A stretch of DNA of 64,000 nt, from the NCBI GenBank assembly GCA_963662965.1, contig OY759970.1, positions 4,092,001 to 4,156,000 on the forward strand, written 5' to 3'. The notes under the pieces are model-generated. The model was given only the letters and a program-made list of their open reading frames with translations. It searched no databases and was not told where the DNA came from. Position numbers and translations under genes: made by a program. Shown piece by piece: positions 17,372-24,931 of the stretch. The number at the start of each line of letters is the position of its first letter. The stretch's first letter is position 1. The DNA comes from DTWD01 sp963662965. GTDB taxonomy: Bacteria > Acidobacteriota > Vicinamibacteria > Vicinamibacterales > UBA8438.

Positions 17372-18484
17372 ATGAAGGTATCGATTCGCGTGTTGTTGAC
17401 GTTGGCGGTCGTGATCGCTTCGGTTCCAGCACAGTCCCAAACCGGCGACGCATTGAGCATCTACCTGGTGGACGTGGAGGGCGGTAACGCCACGCTCTTC
17501 GTCTCGCCGTCGGGTGAATCGATGCTGATCGACACCGGCAACGGCGGCGTCAACGCTGACCGCGACGTCGGGCGCATCATGGCTGCGGCCGAAGATGCCG
17601 GCCTGCAACAGATCGATCACCTGATTACGACCCACTGGCACGGCGACCACTATGGCGGGCTCTCGGAGCTCGCCACGCGGATCCCGATCCGGCACTACAT
17701 CGACCACGGTCCGACCGTCGAGGACAACGAGACGGTGCAGGCATTTATCGCGGGGCCCTATCGTGACCTCTACGGCGCCGCCCGACGGACGGTGGCCACG
17801 CCAGGCGATGCGTTGCCGCTGAGGGGGGTCGAGGTGCAGGTGATGGCGTCGGCCGGCGCGGTGCTTCAGCAGCCGCTCCCCGGCGCCGGGGAGCCGAATC
17901 CCTACTGTGCCGACTTCGAGCGCCAGGCCGAGGACCTGGGCGACAACGCCCAGTCGGTCGGCATCCATTTCAGCTTTGGACGGTTCCGGGGGCTGCAGCT
18001 CGGCGACCTGACGGTCAACAAGGAATTCGATCTGATGTGCCCGACCAACCCGATTGGGTCGGTCGATCTCTATATCGTGTCGCACCACGGGCTGAACACG
18101 TCGAACGCGCCGGTGCTCGTGCATGGGGTCGAGCCACGCGTGGCTATCATGAACAACGGGACACGTAAGGGCGGCACCCCCGATTCGATGACGACGCTGC
18201 ACACCGCCCCCCGCCTGCAGGACCTCTGGCAGCTCCACTTCTCCGTCTTGAGCGGGCAGGACTACACGGTGCCGGGGGTGTTCATCGCCAACGGCATCGA
18301 CGACCAGCCCGACGCGATGCCGCTGCGGCCGCTGCCGCCGCCGCGTCGCGGGTCCAACGCCGAGCCGCCGCCGGTGCACAGCGGCGACGCGCATTGGATC
18401 AAGGTGGACGCCAGGCGTGACGGCAGCTTCACCGTGACGAACAACCGGAACGGCTTCAGCAAGTCGTACGCGGCATCACGGTGA
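17372..18484 (+). CDS. Secreted ComEC-like metallo-beta-lactamase-fold hydrolase
   Basis: 370 residues, ATG after GGGGGG; Sec signal ending SVPAQSQ. ALSIYLVDVEGGNATLFVSP and SMLIDTGNG open the MBL fold; the zinc site is THWHGDHYGG, followed by DHGPTVEDNE, LGDLTVNKEF and VSHHGLNTSN. This layout matches the ComEC/Rec2 C-terminal type of MBL rather than lactamases. The extreme C-terminus carries a WI-(10)-DGSFTVTNNRNGFSKSY tail also found in its paralogue at 34937. Substrate unknown; phosphodiester or ester hydrolysis is likely. Its stop overlaps the convergent quinoprotein by 9 bp. Confidence 0.82.
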   Translation: MKVSIRVLLTLAVVIASVPAQSQTGDALSIYLVDVEGGNATLFVSPSGESMLIDTGNGGVNADRDVGRIMAAAEDAGLQQIDHLITTHWHGDHYGGLSELATRIPIRHYIDHGPTVEDNETVQAFIAGPYRDLYGAARRTVATPGDALPLRGVEVQVMASAGAVLQQPLPGAGEPNPYCADFERQAEDLGDNAQSVGIHFSFGRFRGLQLGDLTVNKEFDLMCPTNPIGSVDLYIVSHHGLNTSNAPVLVHGVEPRVAIMNNGTRKGGTPDSMTTLHTAPRLQDLWQLHFSVLSGQDYTVPGVFIANGIDDQPDAMPLRPLPPPRRGSNAEPPPVHSGDAHWIKVDARRDGSFTVTNNRNGFSKSYAASR

Positions 18485-20536
18485 CGGTAACGGGAGGCGA
18501 AACGCAACGTATTCCGAGCCGGACGGCGGTCCCATTCTGCCGCCGCCGGCGGCGGTGACGACGTACTGCGTGCCGTCGACTGCGTAGGTCGCGGGCGTGG
18601 TAAAAGCCGCGGCCGGTAAGTCCGCCTGCCAGAGCAGGTCACCGTTCCGGACGTCGAAGGCCCGGAAGTTTCTGTCGGGCGTGGCGCCGATGAAGATCAC
18701 GCCGGCGGCGGTCACGATCGGACCGCCGTAACTTTCGGCCCCGTACCCGAGCTCTTCGTGGTCGGGGTAGTTGCCGAACGGCACCTGCCAGACGATGTCG
18801 CCGGTGGCGAGGTCGATCGAGTTGAGCGTCCCCCACGGCGGGGTGTTGCCCGGCAGCCCCTCATGGTCGCGGACCCAGACGTAGCCGCCGTGCGCGTAGC
18901 GCACGTCGGTGCTCGGCTCCTCGGCCGCCCGCTCCTCGTCGGGCGCCTCGAGGTACTGGAGCACGCCGCGTCGCTCGATCTCGGCGAGGTGGTCGAAGGC
19001 CGGCATCCGCTCCCGCCCCACCTGCAGGATGGAATTGATCTCGGTCCGACCCATTCGATCGAACACGCCGACGAGGCCCGGTCCGATCGACGTCCCGTCG
19101 AGGTTGATCCCGTGACAGCTGGCGCAATGCTCGGCATACACCCCGCGATTGGTAAACCCGACCGGGATCTCATGGAGGCGAATGATCGCGCCGATCTCCG
19201 ACGCGTTGAGGATGAGTCGATTGGTGCTCGGGTCGAACGCCGAGCCGCCCCATTCGGCGCCGCCATCGTACCCCGGGTACATGAGCGTGCCATCGAGCGT
19301 CGGCGGCGCCCAGGGCCGAAGGTCGAAGTCCTTGATGACCGCCTCGACGTGGGCCGTCGCTTCCGGGCTCCGGTCGGTGATCTCGAACGTCTGGCGCGTG
19401 AAGGCCATCGCGGAAACCGGCTGCGTCGGGGCGGGCGCCTCGCCGGGCAGGGTACTCGGGAGCGTCTGTTCCTCGATGACGTCGTAGAGCGGCTCCCCGG
19501 TGTTACGGTCGAAGAGCCAGAGGTGACCCGACTTCGTCGTCACCGCGACGGCGTCGATCACGACGCCGTCACGTTCGAGCTGCACCAGCGTCGGCGGTGA
19601 CGGGAAGTCGCGGTCCCAGATGTCGTGCCGCCACACCTGGTAGTGCCAGCGCCGTTCCCCAGTCCGCGCATCGAGGGCGACCACGGAGTTGGCATACAGG
19701 TTGTCGCCGTGTCGTCTCCCGCCAAAGAAGTCGGGCGTCGCCGATCCGGTCGGCACGAAGAGGAGCGCGCGCTCCTCGTCGAGCGTCATCCCGGTCCACG
19801 CGTTCGCGCCGCCGGCGTGCTCCAGCGTCCCGTCGGTCCACGTCTCGGATCCCGGGTCCCCCGGCTTGGGAAGGGTGTTGAACCGCCACACCAGCTCACC
19901 GGTGCGGGCGTCGAATGCACGGATGGCACCCGGCAGGGCGCCGTCGCTTTCGAGCGTGGAGAAGCCGAACATCAGCCGGTCCTCGAACACCACCCCGGGC
20001 ACGGTCATCCGGAGCGAGCTCGATTCGCCAGGCGGCATCAAGTCGAGCTGGCCGTTCTTCCCAAAGCCGTCGACCGCATGGCCGGTCGTCGGGTCGAGCG
20101 CAATCAGGTACTGGCCGGCGGTATAGAAGAGCCGGGCTTGCTCGTCGTCGTTCCACCACATCAACCCGCGCTGTGGCGCGCCGGGGAGCCCCGGGTCGTG
20201 GCGCCACAGCTCTTCGCCGGTCGCCGCGTCGAGGGCAAACGCGACGAGCGTCGGCGACAACCAGTACAGCACGCCGTCGACGATCAGCGGGCTGGTGTAC
20301 ATCGTCGAGTTGCCGGAGCGAAGCTCGCCGGAATCGTAGGTCCACGCCACCTCGAGTTGGTCGACGTTGTCGGGCGTGATCTGGGTCAGCTCGGAGTAGT
20401 GGCTCCGGCCCGAATCGCCGAGATAGACTGGCCAGTCGACATCTTGCTGGTCGTCGACGGACGGCGCGCAGCCCGAAAGGAGCACCGAGACCGAGACACC
20501 GTGAAGAAGGGCGCGCGCGCGGAGTCGTAATGCCAT
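18476..20536 (-). CDS. PQQ dehydrogenase lipoprotein with internal cytochrome c domain
   Basis: 686 residues. The leader LLHGVSVSVLLSGCAPS gives a lipoprotein (LSGC). The propeller starts WPVYLGDSGRSHYSELTQI; blade motifs include ALDAATGEELWRHDP, RAFDARTGELVWRFN and DARTGERRWHYQ, and the active-site strip WRHDIWDRDFPSPPT. From about residue 470 a cytochrome c domain is inserted (CASCHGINLDG, Met ligand candidate in RERMPAF), then the last blades resume (SIDLATGDIVWQVPFG). This is the quinoprotein glucose-dehydrogenase-like type with a built-in electron acceptor. It is divergent from the cytochrome c/PQQ operon at 20651, suggesting a shared respiratory role. Confidence 0.88.
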   Translation of the reverse strand: MALRLRARALLHGVSVSVLLSGCAPSVDDQQDVDWPVYLGDSGRSHYSELTQITPDNVDQLEVAWTYDSGELRSGNSTMYTSPLIVDGVLYWLSPTLVAFALDAATGEELWRHDPGLPGAPQRGLMWWNDDEQARLFYTAGQYLIALDPTTGHAVDGFGKNGQLDLMPPGESSSLRMTVPGVVFEDRLMFGFSTLESDGALPGAIRAFDARTGELVWRFNTLPKPGDPGSETWTDGTLEHAGGANAWTGMTLDEERALLFVPTGSATPDFFGGRRHGDNLYANSVVALDARTGERRWHYQVWRHDIWDRDFPSPPTLVQLERDGVVIDAVAVTTKSGHLWLFDRNTGEPLYDVIEEQTLPSTLPGEAPAPTQPVSAMAFTRQTFEITDRSPEATAHVEAVIKDFDLRPWAPPTLDGTLMYPGYDGGAEWGGSAFDPSTNRLILNASEIGAIIRLHEIPVGFTNRGVYAEHCASCHGINLDGTSIGPGLVGVFDRMGRTEINSILQVGRERMPAFDHLAEIERRGVLQYLEAPDEERAAEEPSTDVRYAHGGYVWVRDHEGLPGNTPPWGTLNSIDLATGDIVWQVPFGNYPDHEELGYGAESYGGPIVTAAGVIFIGATPDRNFRAFDVRNGDLLWQADLPAAAFTTPATYAVDGTQYVVTAAGGGRMGPPSGSEYVAFRLPLPSP

Positions 20537-20650
20537 CTATGCGTGGTCCTCAGACGGTATTCTGCCGCGATGCCACTCATGGGGCAAGGCCTCGTGGCCC
20601 GTCCACGCGAAGGTTGCTCGCGTGGGCTCGATCGGGGGATGATCAGCGCA

Positions 20651-21079
20651 ATGGAGCGACGGCCCGTCGGTCGGGTGTCCCGCGTGGCGGTGCTGGCGGC
20701 GGCCGCCGGCACCCTGGTCGGCGTCGGGATGGGCGGACCCGCGTCAGCACAAGACTCGGTCCTGGACGGTGTCTTCACATCGGCTCAGGCCGCGCGCGGC
20801 GAGCGGACTTTCAAGCGGGTCTGCACCGCCTGTCACGACATCGGCGAGTTCTCGGGCGGGCGGTTTCGCCTAAGTTGGGTCGGCCGGAGCGCTGGCGACC
20901 TTTTCGACACGATGTCGACGTCGATGCCGGAGGGTGACCCTGGCAGCCTCAGTCCGGACGAGTACGTGTCGCTGGTCGCCTATCTCTTCCGGCTGAACGG
21001 CTATCCGACCGGCGCGGCGCCTCTTCCAGCCGATGAGATGGTGCTGCAGACGGTGCAGATCGAGGAGAGCAACAAATGA
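20651..21079 (+). CDS. Small secreted mono-heme cytochrome c
   Basis: About 142 residues from the ATG at 20651, chosen because it starts an ordinary leader (RRPVGRVSRVAVLAAAAGTL, cleavage near ASAQ) with GGGGGA upstream; the frame extends further 5' without need. One heme site, CTACHDIGEF, and a Met ligand candidate in STSMPEGDPGSL, with helix DEYVSLVAYLFRLNGYPTG typical of small class I cytochromes paired with quinoproteins. Its stop overlaps the start of the PQQ dehydrogenase at 21076 by 4 bp, so it is probably the electron acceptor of that enzyme. Confidence 0.85.
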   Translation: MERRPVGRVSRVAVLAAAAGTLVGVGMGGPASAQDSVLDGVFTSAQAARGERTFKRVCTACHDIGEFSGGRFRLSWVGRSAGDLFDTMSTSMPEGDPGSLSPDEYVSLVAYLFRLNGYPTGAAPLPADEMVLQTVQIEESNK

Positions 21080-23145
21080 TGACAGCTTCGACTCCGCGCG
21101 CTCGCCCGAGCGGCGCGCTGCTCCGCGCGCTCGCCGCAGTCGCGCTTGCCGGTGCAGTGGTCGCGGCGGGCGCCGCGGTCGCGCAGGATCACGGCACGCG
21201 CGACGGCGAATGGCGCTACATCGGTGGGGATGTCGGGCACACCCGCTACTCTGCCCTCGACCAGGTGACCGCCGACAACTTCGAGGAACTCAAGGTGGCC
21301 TGGCTGTGGCGGGGCGACAATTACGGGCCGGGCGCGCTCGGCGTGTCGCGTTCGACGCCGATCTACGTCGACGGCATCCTTTATACCGTCGCCGGCGAGC
21401 GTCGCACGGTGGTCGCGATCGACCCGGCAACGGGCGAGACGCTCTGGACCTATCGTGAGCCGCACACCACTCGTGTCGATCGTGGCATGCGGAACGGGTA
21501 TGGCAAGGGGGTCGCCTACGCCGAGATCGACGGCCGCGGAGTAATCTACATCATCAGCCCGGCCTTCTTTCTCCATGCGGTCGATGCCAAGACCGGTCAC
21601 CCGCTTGAGAACTGGGGGACGGCGGTCCTGCTTCCCGGCTTCCCGGGGACCGGGGTCGTCGACCTGTTGCCCGACCTTATCGAAGACTGGGGGCCGTGGC
21701 AGAGTTGGGACGGCGCCTACGACGCCGACTTCGGCATCCCCCGTGAGCTCGGTCACATCACGAGCTCGTCACCGCCGATCGTGGTCAACGGCGTCGTGGT
21801 GGTCGGCAACTCGGCGGAGCAGGGTTACAACCAGACCCGCATCGAGAACGTGCCTGGCGACATCATGGGTTACGACGCGCGGACCGGCAAGCACAAGTGG
21901 AAGTTCCACGTGATTCCCCGGCCAGGCGAGTTCGGGCATGACACCTGGGAGAGCGACGCCTGGCAGTGGACCGGCGACGTCTCGTCGTGGGCTCCGATCT
22001 CGGCCGACCCCGAGCGGGGGTTCGTCTACATCCCGACCAATCCGCCGACGATCGATTTCTACGGCGGCTTCCGGCCGGGCGATGGGCTTTTCGGCACGAG
22101 CGTCATCGCCCTCGATGTCGAGACCGGTGAACGGGCGTGGCATTTCCAGACGGTCCATCACGACATCTGGAACTTCGACAATCCGACGGCACCGGTCGTG
22201 ATGAATGTGACGGTGGACGGCCGGCCGCGCGAGATCGTGGTGCAGACGACCAAGCAAGGCTGGGCCTATACGTTCGACCGCAACACCGGAGAGCCGATCT
22301 GGCCGATCGAGGAGCGGCCGGTGCCACCGTCGGAGGTGCCGGGCGAACGTCTGTCGCCGACGCAGCCGATGCCGACGAGACCGGCCGCGTTCGAGATGCA
22401 GGGGCTCAGGGAGGACGATCTCATCGACTTCACGCGGGAGCTGCGGGCAGAGGCGCTGGAGATCGTGCAGAACTACCGGCTCGGTCCGATCTTCAACCCG
22501 CCGATCGAACGGGGCCATCCGTCCGGGCTCCGCTCGTTCGTCAGTTGTCCGAGCGGCGCGTCGAATATCTTCGGGCCGACGTCGGCCGATCCGGAGACCG
22601 GCGTCCTCTACGTCTCGACGCGGCGAGGGTGCAGATCCGAGAACATCGTGCCGGGGGCCGCCATCGACGAGCCGGACGACATCAAGACGACGGGGCGGAG
22701 CATCGCCGACTTCGCGGTGCTCAACCGCGGCGACTTCCGCGGGCCGCAGGGGCTGCCGATCTTCAAGCCGCCCTATAGCCGCATCGTCGCGATCGACATG
22801 AACACCGGGGAGCATCTGTGGGAGACGCCGAATGGCGATACGCCCGACCGCATTCGCAACCATCCGGCACTTGAGCAAGTGGACGTGCCCAACACGGGAC
22901 GCCTCTCGCATCCGATCACCATGGTCACCAAGACGCTGGTGATCACCGCCGAGGGGACCGGCGGCACGCCCCGGCTGCACGCGCTCGACAAGCGGACCGG
23001 CGAGCGGCTCGGCACCGTCCCGCTCCCGGCGTCCGGGCAATACGGGATGATGGGCTACCAACATGACGGCAGCCAGTACATCGTGGTGCAGGTCGCGGGG
23101 CCGGACCTGCCAGGCTCGCTTGCGGCATTGCGGTTGCCGGAGTGA
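21076..23145 (+). CDS. Secreted PQQ-dependent dehydrogenase, partner of the cytochrome c
   Basis: 689 residues; long Arg-containing leader ending AAVAQD. Propeller opening EWRYIGGDVGHTRYSALDQV, blade motifs VAIDPATGETLWTY, MGYDARTGKHKWKF, ALDVETGERAWHFQ, and active-site strip VHHDIWNFDNPTAPVVMNV. The extra Cys-bearing region SFVSCPSGASNIF and STRRGCRSENIV may form a disulfide. No heme site. Translationally coupled to the preceding cytochrome c (ATGA overlap), so the two form an enzyme and electron-acceptor pair. The substrate is likely an alcohol or sugar; not determinable. Confidence 0.87.
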   Translation: MMTASTPRARPSGALLRALAAVALAGAVVAAGAAVAQDHGTRDGEWRYIGGDVGHTRYSALDQVTADNFEELKVAWLWRGDNYGPGALGVSRSTPIYVDGILYTVAGERRTVVAIDPATGETLWTYREPHTTRVDRGMRNGYGKGVAYAEIDGRGVIYIISPAFFLHAVDAKTGHPLENWGTAVLLPGFPGTGVVDLLPDLIEDWGPWQSWDGAYDADFGIPRELGHITSSSPPIVVNGVVVVGNSAEQGYNQTRIENVPGDIMGYDARTGKHKWKFHVIPRPGEFGHDTWESDAWQWTGDVSSWAPISADPERGFVYIPTNPPTIDFYGGFRPGDGLFGTSVIALDVETGERAWHFQTVHHDIWNFDNPTAPVVMNVTVDGRPREIVVQTTKQGWAYTFDRNTGEPIWPIEERPVPPSEVPGERLSPTQPMPTRPAAFEMQGLREDDLIDFTRELRAEALEIVQNYRLGPIFNPPIERGHPSGLRSFVSCPSGASNIFGPTSADPETGVLYVSTRRGCRSENIVPGAAIDEPDDIKTTGRSIADFAVLNRGDFRGPQGLPIFKPPYSRIVAIDMNTGEHLWETPNGDTPDRIRNHPALEQVDVPNTGRLSHPITMVTKTLVITAEGTGGTPRLHALDKRTGERLGTVPLPASGQYGMMGYQHDGSQYIVVQVAGPDLPGSLAALRLPE

Positions 23146-23147
23146 GA

Positions 23148-23172
23148 CTAGGGACTAGCGGCTAGGGACTAG
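23148..23172. repeat. Direct repeat of CTAGGGACTAG between two PQQ genes
   Basis: The 38-bp gap between the two quinoprotein genes consists mostly of CTAGGGACTAG, CGG, CTAGGGACTAG, an 11-base unit repeated exactly with a three-base spacer. It lies 3 bp after the upstream stop and just before the next ribosome binding site (GTGGAGTTGTG). It could be a binding site for a dimeric regulator, a relic of replication slippage, or a small simple repeat. Confidence 0.6.
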
Positions 23173-23183
23173 AGAGTGGAGTT

Positions 23184-24911
23184 GTGACAATGACTCGAAT
23201 TCGAGGCCGGCGGCTCGCGGTGTGGTGTGTGGTGGTGGCGCTTCTGGGCGTGCGCCTCGCTGTCGGCCAGTCGGCGATGCCCGCGTGGGAGCCGGTGACC
23301 GAGGAGCGACTGCTCAATCCCGAGGATGGCGATTGGATGAGCTATCGCCGCACCTACGATGTCACCGGGTTCAGCCCGCTCGACCAGATCAACAGGTCGA
23401 ATGTCGGTGATCTCCGCTTGGTGTGGGCACATTCGATGGGCGACGGCAGCCGGTGGGTGCCTACCCCGGTGGTGTCGAATGGGCTGATGTTCGTGGCCGA
23501 GAGCGACCGCATCACCGCGTTCGAGGTCGCCACGGGCGACGTCGCCTGGGTCCACCAGCGGAGCTACCCCGAGGACATTCAGAAGTCGCAGGCGCTCGGC
23601 CGGTCGCGCGGCGTATCAGTGTATCGCGACCGGGTCTATTGGGGCACCGCCGACACCTCGCTGGTCGTCCTCGACCAGCGGACCGGCGAGCAGCAGTGGG
23701 AAGTGAGCACCGGCGACTACAGCGATGGGCTCGGCCACGCCCATCCGGCACTCATCGCCGACGGCAAGGTGGTGCTCGGCTTCGCCGGCGGCGACAAGAG
23801 CGCGCGCGGCATGGTGGTGGCGCATGACGCCGAGACCGGCGATCGGCTCTGGGTCACCTACACGGTACCGGCACCGGGCGAGCCAGGCTGGGAGACCTGG
23901 ACCGAGCGCGAGATCCCGCCGATGGGTGGATTGACCTGGGGCACCATCAGCTACGACCCGGAGCTGGGCCTCATCTACCTCGGCACCGGCCAGCCGACGC
24001 CGTGGGCCTCGACGCTCCGCGGGCCGGGCGATGCGCTCTACACGAACTCCATTCTCGCCCTCGACATCGACACCGGAGAGCTCCGGTGGCACTTCCAGGT
24101 GGTGCCGGCCGACAACTGGGACCTCGACGCGACGCACGAGAGCATGCTCGTCGATCTCGAGATCGGCGGCGTGATCCGCAAGGCGCTGATCGAGACCAGC
24201 AAGATCGGCTGGGGTGTCGTGCTCGATCGGGAGACCGGCCGCTTTCTGCGGGCCTTCCGCACCGGCTACGACAACATCATCACTGGCTGGACCGACTCGG
24301 GGAGCCCGATCATTAACCCCGCGCTCATCCCGACGATGGACGATGTCGACTCGGAGAAGGTCTTCGAGGTCTGTCCGCACTACCACGGGACGCGGAATCT
24401 GAACGCGCCGAGCTACAGCCCCGAGACCGGCCTGTACTACCTCGGCGTCAACAACAGCTGCATGGACGTCACGTTCGTCTCAGAGGAATACGAGCCCGGC
24501 CGCGTCTTCCGCGGGATCGCGAGCCGCACCAAGATGGTGCCCGGCTATGACCACATCGGTGAGTTCGTCGCGTTCGATCCGATCACCGGTCGGCGCGCCT
24601 GGGAGTATCGCTCACCGGGCGGCGTCGCGATGACGGCATCGGCGCTTGCCACGTCGGGGGGCGTGGTCTTCGGCGGCACGGCCGACCGTCGCTTCTTTGC
24701 GCTCGATACCGAAACCGGCGATCTGCTGTGGGAGACCCGCTTGAACGGCGACATCTCGGGCGCCCCGGTGACGTTCGAGGTCGACGGACGCCAGTATCTC
24801 GCGGTCGGCGCCGGCGGTCGCATCGGGATGACGACGTCTTATGCGCGGTTCACCGACACCACGATTCCGCAGGGGAGCGGCGTGATGTGGGTCTTCGCGC
24901 TTCCCGAGTAG
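23184..24911 (+). CDS. PQQ alcohol dehydrogenase with lanthanide-type active-site Asp pair
   Basis: 575 residues; signal peptide ending LAVGQS. The opening EPVTEERLLNPEDGDWMSYR and SPLDQINRSNVGDLRLVW are those of the methanol/ethanol dehydrogenase branch. The catalytic segment is PADNWDLDATHES: Asp313 is the expected base and Asp315 occupies the position that in XoxF/PedH-type enzymes coordinates a lanthanide, while calcium enzymes have Ala/Ser/Thr there. The vicinal Cys-Cys usual in this family (before RG in the blade near residue 140) is absent; the sequence reads KSQALGRSRGVSVY. Closing blades GEFVAFDPITGRRAWEYRSP and ALDTETGDLLWETRL. A transketolase gene follows 20 bp later. Confidence 0.87.
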   Translation: MTMTRIRGRRLAVWCVVVALLGVRLAVGQSAMPAWEPVTEERLLNPEDGDWMSYRRTYDVTGFSPLDQINRSNVGDLRLVWAHSMGDGSRWVPTPVVSNGLMFVAESDRITAFEVATGDVAWVHQRSYPEDIQKSQALGRSRGVSVYRDRVYWGTADTSLVVLDQRTGEQQWEVSTGDYSDGLGHAHPALIADGKVVLGFAGGDKSARGMVVAHDAETGDRLWVTYTVPAPGEPGWETWTEREIPPMGGLTWGTISYDPELGLIYLGTGQPTPWASTLRGPGDALYTNSILALDIDTGELRWHFQVVPADNWDLDATHESMLVDLEIGGVIRKALIETSKIGWGVVLDRETGRFLRAFRTGYDNIITGWTDSGSPIINPALIPTMDDVDSEKVFEVCPHYHGTRNLNAPSYSPETGLYYLGVNNSCMDVTFVSEEYEPGRVFRGIASRTKMVPGYDHIGEFVAFDPITGRRAWEYRSPGGVAMTASALATSGGVVFGGTADRRFFALDTETGDLLWETRLNGDISGAPVTFEVDGRQYLAVGAGGRIGMTTSYARFTDTTIPQGSGVMWVFALPE

Positions 24912-24931
24912 CCCCCGACCGAGGTCCCCTG

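Noticed and set aside
21769..23064. 431-codon minus-strand open frame inside the second PQQ dehydrogenase
   Set aside because: Same shadow character; no recognisable domain and no start signal.
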